This document shows positions 1-13,197 of a stretch of 64,000 nucleotides of DNA, in pieces. The notes beneath the pieces were generated by a model, which saw only the letters and a list, made by a program, of their open reading frames with translations, was not told the origin of the DNA and did not search any database. The stretch covers positions 1,112,122 through 1,176,121 of the forward strand of contig JAYKAV010003066.1 in the NCBI GenBank assembly GCA_035582835.1. Direction: 5' to 3'. The position numbers and the translations under genes were made by a program. This DNA comes from Phoebastria nigripes (taxonomy: Eukaryota > Chordata > Aves > Procellariiformes > Diomedeidae). Positions within the stretch are counted from its first letter, which is position 1. Each line of letters opens with the position of its first letter.

Positions 1-354
1 CAGTCTCACAGTGCAGTAGGTGTGCCGTCTGCTTGTGCCTGGCACTCAAGTCCCTGCGGTCTGCTCCTGCTCCGCTCAGCCTGCAGATGACGCAGGGCCC
101 AGGAGAGGACACTCGTCGAGGAGAGCGGGTCTAGCCATGGAGCAGGTGTTTCCCATGACTTCTTGGTGAGGGGCCTTCAGCCAAGCAGTGCAGCTCATCC
201 CAGAGCATCGCTCCAGGCCTGTCTCAGGTGTAGCAATAGCACTTTTTCAAAAGTTGTGTTTAAATATTGCAGTGAGTTCAAGAGGAGAGAAATGTCTGTC
301 TGTCCTCTCATCAGTTGGGAGCAGGAGACTTTTTTTATTGGTGCCATTTCATAT

Positions 355-562
355 AATCATAGAATGGTTTGGGTTGGGAGGGACTTTTAAAGGTCATCTA
401 GTCCAACCCCCCTGCAATGAGCAGGGACATCAACTCGACCAGGTTGCTCAGAGCCCCGTCCAACCTGACCTTGAATGTTTCCAGGGATGGGGCATCTACC
501 ACCTCTCTGGGCAACCTGTGCCAGTGTTTCACCACCCTCATCGTGAAAAATTTCTTCCTTAT
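355..562 (-). repeat. CR1 LINE fragment, 3' end, minus orientation
   Basis: The + strand begins with ATCATAGAATGGTTTGGGTTGG, followed by the GGGAC...TCTAGTCCAACCCCC block and the stretch about a weak summary 'CTGGGCAACCTGTGCCAGTGTTTCACCACCCTC'-type text typical of the reverse complement of bird CR1 3' ends. The match fades after about 560, so the left border of the element is uncertain. It lies just upstream of the first CpG island. Confidence 0.85.
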
Positions 563-846
563 TTGAACGGCTGCGATTTTGACTTCTTGCCTGAGCCTGA
601 GTCAGGCTGGTTCGGAGGTCCAGCTTTGATTTAAGTGAATTTGCTGTTAGCCTTTGGTGACCTAGGGTTAGCCGCTTTGAACAGCAGCTTTGGTGACGCT
701 GAAAGGAAGGACTGCAAGGGAAACCCCGGGGGCTTTTCTTTTTTCCCCTTTCCTTCTTTTGCACAGGCTGCGCCTTTACAGCTGGTGAGGATTTGCGGGG
801 AGAGCGGCGGGCCGGGCTCGGCCGGGCGGGGGGGGCGGTGCGGGCA

Positions 847-889
847 GGCAGCGGCAGCGGCAGCGGCAGCGGCAGCGGCAGCGGCAGCA
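847..889 (+). repeat. GGCAGC hexamer microsatellite
   Basis: About seven copies of GGCAGC in tandem inside the CpG island. It reads as poly-Ala or Gly-Ser in different frames, but no frame is supported as coding. It probably lies in the 5' UTR or promoter, and it could vary in length between individuals. Confidence 0.9.
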
Positions 890-899
890 CATTCCGCGG

Positions 900-961
900 G
901 GAGGGGTGTGTGAAGAGGCGCTTGCTCGGGGGGGATGGCGGCTCTCCGGCTCCGCCTGCCG
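900..961 (+). other. LIMS1: Putative LIMS1 first exon 1a (noncoding), donor at 961/962
   Basis: A good donor (CTGCCG|GTGAGA) closes a CpG-rich stretch. In the phase needed to join LIMS1 exon 2 there is no ATG after a stop at 786-788, so if it is spliced to exon 2 it would be a 5' UTR exon with translation starting at the exon 2 ATG. An ATG at 935 (MAALRLRLP) is in phase 0 and would be out of frame with LIMS1, so it would act as an overlapping upstream ORF if included in the transcript. The exon start was not determined and 900 is nominal. Confidence 0.35.
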
Positions 962-1150
962 GTGAGACCGCGGCGGGTCCGGGGCGGGGCGAGGCCGGCT
1001 CCCCCCGCGTGGGTCCCGGGCACGGCCCGTGGGTCCGCGGGCGGCTGCAGGCGGGGGCTCCTCCTGCAGGCGGGTGGTCTCAGGGCGGGGATGGCTTGGA
1101 GCGCGGCCGCTGCAAAAGCTGTTGGGAGCGTTTGGGGTGAAGGAGGAAAG

Positions 1151-4100
1151 TGAGGGAGGTGAGAAGCGGTGGTTCAGAGCTGCGGCCGGTCTCTCTGCAC
1201 CACAGCGTGAGTCAAGGGTTTTAATTAACTTGGTATTTGCAGGGGGAAGCACGCAGTTCCCATGCAGATGACTTCTGAAATGTATGAAAGCCATCTTCTA
1301 ATTAAAAGTCCTTTACTGACTCCGATTAATTGGGAGAGATGATTGCAGATCTTGAGAGGGCTGGGATCACAAGGTCCTGAAAAGACGACAAATGCAGTTG
1401 TCACAAAGTTCCCCTCCATTCAAGTGCACCCATGGCTGTGGCCATGGCCTGCTGCCCCCCCGCTCCCCTCCCTCCACCCCAGCCTGCAGGAGGGGGATGC
1501 ACGTGCCAGTCTTGTGCCGGTCATCCCAGTGCAGGACACCCAAGCTGAGGGAATATCTCACTTTTGCTGAAATGGAGAGATGCTTCTTGCATCTTGTTCC
1601 CTTGTGCTGGGTATGGTGCTCACTGCTCCTTTCTTCTGCACCAGCTGCATTCACTAACCCACCCCCCAAAAACCAGTCTTCTACTGGTTTGGCAGGCTGC
1701 ATCAGCTGGGAGAGGGCTCTCGTGAGAGCAAGAGATGGTCTAAAGGAGGGTGCTGCTCCTTGTGGCTGGGGTGGAGGTGAGGGGAGGAAGGAGTGTGGNG
1801 GGGGGGGAAGGAAGAGCAGTGGAAGGACAGAAAAGGAACTAGACTTTGCCCTTTCGGTGGCAGTGAGCTCCTAGATCAGCTCAGTCATCTCGTGTGTACA
1901 CCCTCAGCAAACTGGAACAGCTGAGGCATGAGTACGTGTTTCCTTCTGCTTATTTTGCTCCGGGAATGGTGATCTCACGGGGTGGCAGGGCAGACAGCTG
2001 CAGGGTGTGACTGTCTGGCTTCTCCGCCAGCTCCTGGCAATGTGGGCACCTCAAAGATCTCCTTGCGGAGGGTTACCCAAGCTGCCTGAAGCAGGGAGAA
2101 GGACACAGACCTGGCCAGGCGCTGTTGAGCGTTGAGCGTCCTGGAGCAGCCCTGGGGATCTGTCTCCACAGAGACAGATCTGGTTCCTTCTGGCCTGCTG
2201 GAGGAGCAAAGAAAGATACTATGAGAAATGTGGGTCTGAAGCAATGCTTCCCCCCCGTAGTCAACCTTTGCTTGACAACATTGGTCTAATTTCATGCCCA
2301 GCTCAGGTCCAGCCCCTCTCCTCTACCTCGGGAGCTTCATCATCACCGCAGTGGCGTGGCTACTGCTCCATCTTCTGCTGGTGCTGGAAGCCCTGGCGCC
2401 AGGAACAAGCTGATGGGCTTGGCTGGACCTTGTGACTTTCTCTAGAGCTGTTCATGTGCCTCAGCACTGCACTTCCCCTAATGCCTGCTCCAGGTGACCG
2501 CAGACTGCAGAGATCTGGCAGTGCTTATGAGNGTGGTCTCTGTGGGGCTGGCCTTGTCCTGCTCTCCTCGGCCGTAATTTTGTTCACAAGTTTTCCTTTA
2601 GCACAGCTCTTTTGGAAAAAGGGTTGGTGGTACAATAGGGCCAACTACTGCAAAATGGACTTAACTGAAAAACACAGTTTAGCCAGGCCAAACTAGTTAA
2701 TAAATGACTCAAATGTTCTTTAAAATGTGTTAATTGAAGAGTTAATGCTTGTTTTCCTACTTCCCTTTTAACAGATGCTTGTTGGCATTCTCCTTGAAGT
2801 CTTGCAGCTTTTACAGTCATCATGAATCAACAAACTGTCCTTGCCTTCCTGTAAAAGTGGAACTGCCAGCATATGAGCAATATATGAAATAACATGCATC
2901 GCGATACTAAGCGAGGCTTCTCTTTCATTCTGTATGGCAACTGGTTTATTGTGATTTTCTTCATCCTTGAGAACAAACTGCTCTTACCTTGACATTTGCC
3001 ACATTATTTTGAGAGACAAAGCCGTAGTGCTTTCTTTCTCCTAGGTTAGTAACTGTCTGGTGATAAGTTTAATGCAACTTTGCTGCTGTTTTTGTACTTG
3101 AAGGGCCTTCACAGGAAGAGATAAGAAGTTCAAATGAGGAAGCACTATGTGGCGGTATGGGAAACAGCAGCTTGGAAAGATAACTTACATTGTTAATTTG
3201 TCCACAGAAAAGGGTTAGCGATAATGTTAAGTGGCCTGAAGACAGAAATAGAAGGAGCAAGAAGCAGGATGTAGAGAGACATGGTGGAGAAGGGAAAGCA
3301 AAAAGAGGCTCTGTTGGTACGGCATAGCATCATTTGGTGCGTATAGTAAAAGCAGGTAAGAAGGATTAACGAGATGCATGTGCATTGTCTGCCAAAAATC
3401 TTGTAAGAAGGTAAGGTATTGTGCAACAGACTTCACCAAGATGCATTGAATATTGCAGATAAATACACTACAGTGCACTAAGTACAGTTTTAAATATCTG
3501 AATAGAGAAGATTTCTGCATTGCCTTTAGGGTCACTGTCAAATGCCAGCATAAATGCCATGTCTGAAAGCAGCACATCAGTTTCTCCGTTAAATGCGCTG
3601 TAGATCTGGGGCTGGCCCTACTCAGTTTGACAGCTCGGAAGCATGGAGGGCAAGTAGTCATGTTTTCACATGATGTATTTGCTTTTAAGTTATGTCTGTC
3701 CATAAACAGACAAATTAATAAATACCCTTCTGAGTGACCAAGAAAAAAATATCCATTTTCTTGAATTCCTTTATAAACTCTACAAGCATGCTTTGCAACC
3801 CCTATTGTCAATGAGTGGTAAAATAGTGTTAGGAGGGTTAGGTATTCATGATTAGAAAATACTAAACCTTTAAAAATTGTTTGGCTCGCTCTGTCCAAGC
3901 CACTACTTACACGGAAGAAAGCTGCTTTTAAATGGATTGCATGATATATGAAAACTGCATTTTCATATTTTTTTCTCTGTAACCTGTAGCAGGCCAAAAG
4001 GCACGTTATTAAGAGCGTGCAGTGGAAAATGCTGGTGGGTAGATTTGCACTGGTAGGTGCGTGGAGCCATACTGCTGTACGAGCAGAGCTGGGAACAAGT

Positions 4101-7100
4101 TCTGCCTGGAGGCATGTCCTGCATGTCCCCTGCGGAGGTCAGGTTGTGGCTTTGTTTCTCTGTCCCCGTCACTGGCAGTGAGCAAGTTTTAGGCTCCACT
4201 TGATACAGCTCTGATTGTGTAGCAAGGGGGAACATTGTCGATCTTGAGGATATTGCTGCTTTAACCTGCAAAGGATTGCCTGGGGCCTTTGAAGAGGCGT
4301 GCAAGGGATTCAGATTGCTTTAGGAAAACTGAGCCTCTGTCCACACAAGAGAGACGCAGCTCAACTCTTGTTCGGTCGTGGACGTAGATCACCCTGACCT
4401 GCTCTAGGAAGTGGTGGTTATTTTCTGTTCCCAGTTAGTCCTTGCCCTGTGCTGAGGTTGTCAGAGATGGCAGTGGTCTTCCAGGAGATGGAGAGTGAAA
4501 CTGGCTGCCTTCGTCTCAGAAAAGAAGAAAATCAGAGGGTATTCCTCCTTTCTCAGCAGGTGGGAGGGTGGAGAGAGAGGGTCTTCCCCCTCCCCTTGGC
4601 ATTGACAGAGGTGCCTGCGGTGGGGTAGGGTGGCACTGCTCACCGGTGACTCCAGGGGTTGCTGTTCCCAGATGGGGACCTGGGATCCTGTCACGCTCGT
4701 TGAGATGTCTGGGGTTATGCNCACAGAGTTGTTGCCTGTTCCTTCTCTCTTTGTCCCCAGAATTAACAGTGTAAAAAGCCACAAGTTAAGGGGCTGAAGT
4801 CCCTCCGGAGGGACTGAAGTTGTCACAATCAGGACAACTGGAATATAAACACCTCAATGATCCCAAGAAGTGGATCTACAGCTGTTGGCTCTTCCCTCTG
4901 CAGGTTTTTGTACTTTTGTCATTTAAAAAATACCGATGGTATAACTAAAGCTATACCCTTTCCTGTGGGGTGGAGGATTTGCTTCCTTTTCTCTCCTTGG
5001 TGGTTTTGGGATGGAGAATTGGTGTGACACAATTTGTGGAGCTGATCTGTGAACTTTGATGGATTTGTCCTCTTCTTTACAGCGACAAATTTTTACAGGG
5101 TGAAAGAAGGAAGTGGTTTGCCAAGTCTTTTTTTTTTTTTTTTTTTTTAAATTTATCACAACTACCAGTAATAACCACGGGGAAAACAGGCAAATGGTGA
5201 CTATTCAGTGTAAAGCTATATATGGGAAAGGCTGCTCATTGCGAACCTGCTGCCAGCGAGGATACACCCTGCTGGTAAGTGTGGGCTTGGGCTGAGGGTC
5301 TGGCTGTCGCCTCTGCCTGAGTGCACATTACGCTGCTTTCCAAGCCGACAGCCTGGCAGCAAACTGTACAGTCTTCTAGTCCTTTGCGGGGAAATTCTTA
5401 CGAGCAGGAGCCACACATGGGAANGGTGATAAATGGAGTTAGGAAGAGGATAAATAATAGTTTAGCTTGCTGGGTTTTATTACTACTAAAAGCAAGCGGC
5501 ACTGGTAACAGAGCTTTGAGCAAAGTCCTTCGTTGTTCTTGAAATGTGTAGAGGTGTCCTGGTATTCCCAGTAGTTTTTAATCCATTGCTCATCTGNAGT
5601 GTTTTTAGGGACACTATTTTGTCCCCACCCAGAACAGAGGGTTCGTGGTTGGTTTGAAGATACCCCGTCGCTGGCGGCTGGTTTTGAGCAATGGGATAAT
5701 GGGCAGTGGCTGAGGAAGAGGACACTGCGATGGAGTAATTGAACCCGAAAGTGTAATTTCAGTGGAAGGAATAGTTTTGTCCCACCTGTTACAGAAATTG
5801 TATCGCTTCTGGTACGATTTGAGGGAGTCTTTATGTTCAGAAGTCAGTCACTTTTCCAGCGAAGCAATTCTTTTACAGTAGGGCAGCTGTGCTTTTTTGG
5901 TTTAAGGCTTTTGCTCTAATTTAAGACTCTTAAGTAAGTGTGGTTTTCACNTGCTTTAAAATATTATGAAAAATCCATATGAGATCGTATTTTTATTTTT
6001 TGTGCTGAATCCAAAAGTAATTTTTGCAGCGTTAAGGGGAGGGGGGTGGTGTTTGCATTTTACATTATTCTGAATTTTCAGGATGAATTAGTTTCATTTT
6101 TTTCACACTGTGAATTTCTTTCTCAACATGGATTTTTCTGCATGGATACNATTACAAGTTTTAATAACTTTGAAACCAAAATGTGTATACTTAAAAATCA
6201 AGATTTTTTTGAGTGNCTGAAAATTGCACTTTGCCTGTGTTTCTTAAGTGTTTACATTATTTTTCTAGACACATAAGCTACTTTGTATATCCTGCTTTAG
6301 AGAGTACATTAGTTCTTACACTAGAAACCATCGTACTACTAGTGTCTTACCTTTTAAAGGTGATAATCTCTAGGGAACCACTGCTTTCTGCCTTTCTTGG
6401 AAATGCTGGTCAGAGTACAGGGCCACTTTTCAATATATCTGGTCTCTTGTGCTATCTCAAGTGTTTCCTCTGTGCCCCCACTGCCTCCCCCCGCTTTCCT
6501 TTGTAATGTGTTTCCCCTGCCTTGTTTTTTGGGCCNTAGCGTCTGTGTGAGGTGGCTGTATGGTATATTCACAGATGTACAGCCAAGATCGTTGCTTCTT
6601 CTGGGCTGCTAAATTGACCATCCCTCACCATTCAGCTCATCGTTCTTCTTACAACCAGCAGCATTCAAAGGCTCTGGTACCCTCTCGGGAGCTCAGGGGT
6701 GGGTTGTCCTTCTAAAACCCCAGCACTTGCAGCCATAAAGTAGCGTCACCTACTGCTTTGGCGGTCATATTTGGTTGTGTGCCATGAGGTGGTGGTGCCT
6801 TCAAGCATGTGCACGTTGTCAGGGTCACCGGCACCTCTTCCATCCTTCTCAAGGGGAGCGTGCCATCTTCTCTCCTTGGCAGTTTAATTTCCTTTCAGTG
6901 TAAAGAACACAAAACCTTGATGAGAGGCTTTTCTTTCTCTACTTGTAATGTAGCGTTAGTCATTTGAAAATTATTTGTGAGATGGAAAACAAAGGGGCCG
7001 GGAGAATAATTGCTGGGCAGTCAACAGAGGAAGCAGTTTATAGGCTGCTGTGCTTTTGTTCGCATTTATTTAACCCTGATGAGTGGTGTTTTGGAGAAAA

Positions 7101-10100
7101 ATGAAGACTTCCTAATACTCCCATTCCTTCAGTGAAAGGGCAAAGTCAGTCTGGGGCCTGTTCTGAGATCTCCCACTAGCTCTCCAGCAAAACCAGCTCT
7201 CAGCAGTTGCCCATCTGGAACNGCTCAGTCAGCCTTTCTGCAGCCCTGGAAGGGCTCGCTGGCTTTCGGGGCACACACCTGGCCATCAGAGCAGGTAATT
7301 CCCCAGGGTATCTGGGGCAGCAGCTCTCTGGGCAGTTTCCTTCGTTTGCCACCCATTTTCAGGTTCTGCTTCTGTCTTTGTTTTTTTCTTGGAGGCTTCC
7401 TCAGTCTTTTGTAGCATCTGCTGGGGAACTTCTAATCACCCAGTAAGCCAGCTGGCACCAGGGGCTTTTTACCCCCATTTCCAAAGGCATTTTATCCCAT
7501 TAAATGTAAAGTAAACATTCTGGATATATCTACAGTAGTAGGGTGCAAGTAGAAGTCAACTTGTTTAAAGATAAGANTTTTCAGTCTTCTTTTTCAGACT
7601 TGGCATCTTCATGCATCATAAACAAAGTGCTTGAATGTAAAAAGTGTATTTCTGACTGGGTTTGAAAATCTCTTTTGGGAAGAGGCTTTTAATTCCAAGA
7701 CAGTAAAAATTATTCTGAAGGGCAGGTCCCGTATCTAGAAATGCAGATCGGGAATTGCTTGTGTTTTTCCACACGTTCGAGGCTATGAAGATTAATCTAA
7801 ACTCTGAATTCGCTGGCTTTAAACCCTCCCTTCCCCCATCTTTTTAGTGTGTTTTTTTTTTTTTTCTTTTCTCTTTTTTAAGATGTTTATCCCATGGAGT
7901 TCAGGGTCCATATGAATAATTGTACCCATCTCAAAGCTTCAACTGCTTGCCAACTCTTTTTTTAAACAGGCTTATGTACAAATGGCAGGACAAAACTGAT
8001 TCATGCTGTGTCACATGGTTTTTTCTTTGCGCACCTACTCATGCGTTGATCATCCACTGATTAACAGCATAAATTTCTAGCTATAATGCTAGAAATTTCT
8101 AGCTATAATGCTAACCTGCATCTTCACCTGCTGGTCTGTCACTCTTCTCTGCTCTCAGCTTGGCCCCGGTGTGAATTAATAAAGCATATGTGGATTAATC
8201 CGTACCTCCCTCTGGCTGTAGAGAGAAATACTGGCACTGAGAAATAAGGCAGCATTTTCCCAGTAGAGGGAGGTATTGTAAAGCTCAGCCAAAGGAGGGT
8301 TCCACTTGCTGGAGAAAAATGTGCCTTTTGCAGGTTTTTTTTTTTCTGAATTTTAGGAATTCATGGGGCAGCGTGTGCAGAGAGCTCAGAGTAGGCAGCC
8401 AAAAGGCCTTGCTCCACGTCCGGGTAGACAGAAGATTTTCCCATACTTGCTTTTATATTTTTTTTAATTATTGGAATAGAATAGTTGGAACGAGAGCAGG
8501 GACCTCTAGCCTTGCCTCACCAAAACCTCATGGGCCACCTGTGGTGGAGGTGGAGATGCCTTTGGTACCACCAGGGCGAGGAGGGACCCCCATGCTCACC
8601 GCAGCAGCCCCCCTGCCTTCCCTCTGCCCCCTTAAATCCCAAAGGACTTTGGTGGGTTGAGTGCGTCGCTGCTCTGAAGGGTGTTGAGCACACCATCATG
8701 TAGTTTTTTTACTTTACATTGTANGGCAGGGATGTGCATCCACAGAAGAGATTTAAAAAAACCCAGCAACTACTGTTAAATTGCAGCAAACGTGCTTGGT
8801 CAGCTGGAGCACGGACATAAATCCATACCGCTGCTTTGCAGCGTCCACATAGATAGTTCAAGTACCTCAGTACTTAGCCTAATCTGCAGATTAAATATGC
8901 CTGCTTCAGGATTGATTGATCACTAAGTGGAACAGGGCAAGAAACATCAAAACAGATGTTGGAGTCATATTAGACAAGGAAGGAAGCGTGTAATTAGTTA
9001 ATTATTTAACTGCTTGAATCAACAGTTTAGGCTCCTGTGAAGCTTTGAAATTTTTTTTTCAAGGTTTGCGTCCTTAGGTTTGTGGTGTGATTTCTCTCTG
9101 CTCATTTCCTTTTATCACCGCCTGCCCTAGCAGGGACCCAGGGCGCGGTACGCTATTCCTTGACACCCAAACCCATCTGTGGGGACTTGCCTCAGCAGCC
9201 TAATTCAGAGAGGTGTAAAGCTTCATTTGCGGTCGGCGCATCAGTTGGGCGCTTCGGGGGTTCTTGCAAAACTGCGGGAAGGGTTATTGCCACCTTCCTT
9301 CGCTTGCTCCAGCGAGCCCCGTGCATTCCCGCTGACGCACAAGCCTTTTCATTGGCTTTAAAGAGTGTTTTTCTTCCAGACCTTGCGAGAAATAGTAGAA
9401 CACCAACGCTCTTGGACACGTTCCTCTGGAGACTCATCGCGGTGATAAGCTGGGTGAGCAATGGGGGCTGGAGAAACGTGCTCCTCCGCTGCAGCCACCT
9501 TTTGACTGTGTGCGTGCTATGGGCGCTCCTATACTGTTCTTACAAATCTCTTCTGATTATTTTTTTGACCATTTATGCTGCCCTGAAAACAGCTTTTTCT
9601 ATCACTTTGAAAATCTTCAACTAAATTTAATTGAAATTTGGTGGTTTCTTCAAAGTTTAAAAAAAAAAAAACAAACCAAAACGAGAACATGCCACTGGAG
9701 TGGAAAAAAGATCAATCACATTGATAAAGGTTTCTCTGTGTGGAATGAGAGCGCTAAAACTTTGTCTTTTCTGGTTTCTATAGTTAACGTGTATTCTCTG
9801 TAAATACAGACTCATGAAGAAATGTACTGAATTTCAAGTACGTGGCGTTTTTTGTTATTCCTAAATTCAACGACATGGTTTCCAGCACTGTGGATTACTG
9901 TTCACATCCCTTTGAACATAGTGAAAAGTAACCGGACATAACCTGTCTGTCTTAAAAGATTTTTAAATTGCAAAATTCTGCTGAATACCTACAGTCACCA
10001 GANCAACAGTACTTTCACAGAAATTTAAGCGAGCACACTTCAGGCCTGGTATATCAAGATAAATGCTTTGTAGGACTGCAGTGAAAACTCAAGCATGAGC

Positions 10101-12780
10101 CTTGTCCCACATAATAAAAAGTTANTTGTTGCTTGGGATGAATGAAGGACTGCATAGTTTCTGTCTGGGTTCCACCTTTTGCTGCTTAGACACAGGTGAA
10201 TATTTTCCTCCAATGAAATACTGATAATACCATGCTTATCCATCAGATTACAGTAGCAATATTAGCTTTCTCTGGGGGCAGGAGGAAGGTCGGTTGCATG
10301 AGTGAAGAGGCACGCACTGGAAAATGAAGAGTGAACCTTCAAAGCACAGGACATAAAAGAAGGCTGTGTGTTACTGGTAATAAGAAAAGCCGTGGTAACT
10401 TGGCTGGTCCTCAAAAATTCTGATGGAATGTGAAAGGTCCAAGTGGCCCCGTCCCACGCGAGAAGAATGTAATCTCTCAAAAAAGGAATTATAAACAGGA
10501 GATAGGGGCTGGAAGGTAAAAGGGGGAGTGGGGAGCAGGAGGCACTTGCTGGGGAAGTTCTTCCTGCAGAGCAAGGTCCATCCAAGTGGCTTTCTGGCAA
10601 CCTTTAAGCGAGTTAGTGGAGAAATACCATTTGCGTTCTCCAACATCTCTCCCAAAAACGCCCTTACAACATGTATTTGATACTCAGAACTTAAGGTTTG
10701 GCTGTTTGAGTGATTTCAGATTTGAAACCTCGTCTCTCCTGAGGATTGGTGCAGGATCCCACAGGGCAGAAAAGGAGTCCGGTTTGGATTTCTTCTTGTA
10801 GAAAGCTTTTAGCTTGTTCTCACATCCTCCAAGGAAGTCTTTTTTAAATCAGCTTAGACCCCTGTTGGAGTTTGCTGAAGAAGCCTGTGAAATAATGATG
10901 CTGTGGAGCTGACTCCCAGGTCTATTTTGAAAAACTAACCATCTTGCCCTCCTTTATATTGAGGTGGATTTGATCTCTATAACAAACAACTCATTTTTGT
11001 GTCTGGACTTCTTGTATTCCTTCAATTTACGTGCTCTGTCTGGTGGCGTTGATTTTAAATTTTAATAATCCCAGTTTGGTGCAGCTCTGGTTTCCAAGTA
11101 CATTTTAGTAAAAGCCATTGTCCCATAGGCTGTCCAAGCACAGCGGCTGTTCATGCAGATAAACATGAATTTTAATGCTATGTACTTCACACTAACGCAA
11201 CTTGCACCAAAGTGGGTGAAGAGTTGTCCTTTAAGTTTTGATAGACTTGTGTCATGATTAATACAAAAGTGTTCAGCATACACTGAAGAGACTGCTACTG
11301 TAGTGAATAAAAATTTATGAACAAATTTGTAGGTAATATTCAATTTCATTAGTTTACAAAGAGCTTTTTCACAGAAAAAAATCTACTCTGTCTACACTTT
11401 TTAGATTATTATTATCTAACATTGATTGTTTGGACAAAGATAAATCATTGGTACATGGATATTTAAAGCACAGTGAAAACTGTTGATAATGTATTAAAGN
11501 TGCTGTGCCATGAGCATCTGTCATCTGCCGTCCTTAACCTCCGCTCGTAACAGCATTAACTTTTCATTGAATCGCTGATTGACTGACTGCAGGGAATTGG
11601 CATTTAATTATGTTTAAGCTTATCCTACTGCGTATTGAGAAACAATTTCAAATACTTCGTTTGAAACTGGAATGCAGCGTGTTTAGGCAAATATCGTGAC
11701 TGCTCTCTCTTTTATTTTCTGAGGACAGGAGCTCAGATGTATAGCTCTTGTTGACGTTTCAGTGTGTGCAACCTTCTAACCACTAATCACTTTGAATTTC
11801 TCCAACCATTATCTATTTGGCATGTTATGTGATTCCTTTTCCAAAATAATTTCTGTTATTTTTCCATTGTGTGATGTTTTATATTATATGTTGATGACAT
11901 TCCAGACTGAAGCACATTGATAGTATTATACATAATTACTGTGCTTGTGTTCAGTCTGGTAATCCTGACAAAACTGGTGTCATGTGATGTACCCAGTATT
12001 ACATATGTTACGCTTTTCTCCGTTACAAGAATTCAAAAATACTCTTATATGTATTCTGCTACAAAATAAACACTTTAATAATGAACTATGAAATTCATAC
12101 CACATAGAACTTATGTCCTATCCTAATCAAAACAGTCCTTGCAAATTGTTAGGTTTCTTGGCTTTTATTAAATGCAAGTTCATTTAAAAAACACCCCCCC
12201 CCCCCAACTCTCAACATAGAAGTAAAAACTCTGAATTATGTTTTTGTTTATGTGTGCCAAGGGTAATGTCAAAGAAGTTTTAAAAATTTTTCAAAAAGTT
12301 TTTTTTTTTTTTTTTGAAACCTCCTTTCAAGTTGAAGAGTTTTTACTCTTCAAGTAATGAAGTAATTACTAAGTGAGATGGGACACAGAGCTTCCAAATC
12401 CCTGCTAGTCACCTTCCTGTCTTACGGAAAACCTTAAGCACTTTCATTCCTGTTTTCCAATTACACAGCGCACTCCATCACTGCAAAATGTGACAAATAG
12501 TTACGGTGGTTATGTTTTGATAGCTGAGAGTAGGAAGAAAAAAACATCGCGGTTTTCTTCTGCTTCTCAAGATGTGTGGAAAAGAGCAATTTCTGACAAG
12601 CCCAGCGCTACTGTGTTTCCAAAAAAGTATTTTAATGCTGGTTACTGCTGGTTTGCTGCACACTTAGCTGCATTAATCCCCCATCAGAGTTTGCTTGCAT
12701 GCTTGAGTAACTCTGAATTTTCATAGCGCTGATGACTTCTGTTTTGTCATAAACTATAGCGGGAAAGAGTTAAGAGCTCA
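1151..12780. other. Noncoding, probable LIMS1 intron 1 sequence
   Basis: Mostly AT-rich, with scattered simple repeats: T-runs near 5129, 7851 and 12299, and a run of 12 C at 12194-12205. A 22-bp tandem duplication lies at 8071-8114. No exon with conserved protein similarity was recognised on either strand. Open frames here do not resemble known proteins and many lack an ATG start. Confidence 0.6.
8071..8114. repeat. 22-bp direct tandem duplication
   Basis: Two adjacent copies of the 22-base unit AAATTTCTAGCTATAATGCT plus AG (AA at the end of the second copy). Only the final base differs, so the duplication looks recent. Confidence 0.9.
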
Positions 12781-13011
12781 TCGCAGCCCTGGAGATTTTT
12801 AGCTAATTGCGGCGGGCGCTGGGAAAGCCGCACGCTTTGTACAGGACAGGGCAGGGTCGCTCCTGTCAGGGCAGCGGGAGTTTGAAGAAAGCTGGAGGGA
12901 AGCCGGTGAGCTTGTCGCAGACATCCCTTAGGTGTGATCGAGTGATAAAGGAAATGTGGTGCCCTTCGGGAGGGTGTGTACCTATGAGAAACAGGAAGCC
13001 GAGCAGCGGCC

Positions 13012-13050
13012 GCCTGCCTGCCCTGCCTGCCCTGCCTGCCTGCCTGCAGA
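13012..13050. repeat. CCTG/CCCTG microsatellite
   Basis: Repeated GCCTGCCCTGCCTGCCCTGC units followed by CCTGCCTGCCTGC, within the GC-rich region before exon 1b. Confidence 0.85.
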
Positions 13051-13182
13051 GGTTGGTAGCTCGGGCAGGTGTGCCGACACGCCGCCCAGCCTCTTCTCTC
13101 CAGGCATCTTGGCAGGCACGCTCCTCGGCAGCAACATCTGGAAGAGGCAGAGGAGGGGGAGAATCCCAACCCAAAGCCAAAA

Positions 13183-13197
13183 CCCCCCCCCCCCCCC
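13183..13197. repeat. Run of 15 cytosines
   Basis: An uninterrupted C15 tract followed by CTTA-free A-rich sequence. It is probably in the 5' UTR or core promoter of exon 1b. Such a tract can form an i-motif, or a G-quadruplex on the other strand, and its exact length is a likely sequencing-error site. Confidence 0.9.

Larger units (their letters stand above)
780..1150 (+). promoter_or_regulatory. LIMS1: CpG island, putative upstream LIMS1 promoter
   Basis: This stretch is strongly GC- and CpG-rich compared with the AT-rich sequence on both sides. It contains G-runs, GGGCGG-type Sp1-like boxes and a GGCAGC hexamer array. There is no TATA box. It is the first CpG island on the left of the window and lies upstream of the LIMS1 exons on the same strand, so the likeliest role is the distal LIMS1 promoter. 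It could instead serve a noncoding or unrelated transcript. Confidence 0.55.

Noticed and set aside
847..889. Poly-alanine coding tract
   Set aside because: The GGCAGC array is in a CpG-island promoter or 5' UTR and no frame connects to a supported coding exon.
9160..9624. 154-codon open frame in LIMS1 intron sequence
   Set aside because: It begins at TTG, has no recognised domain, and has no supporting splice or promoter context.
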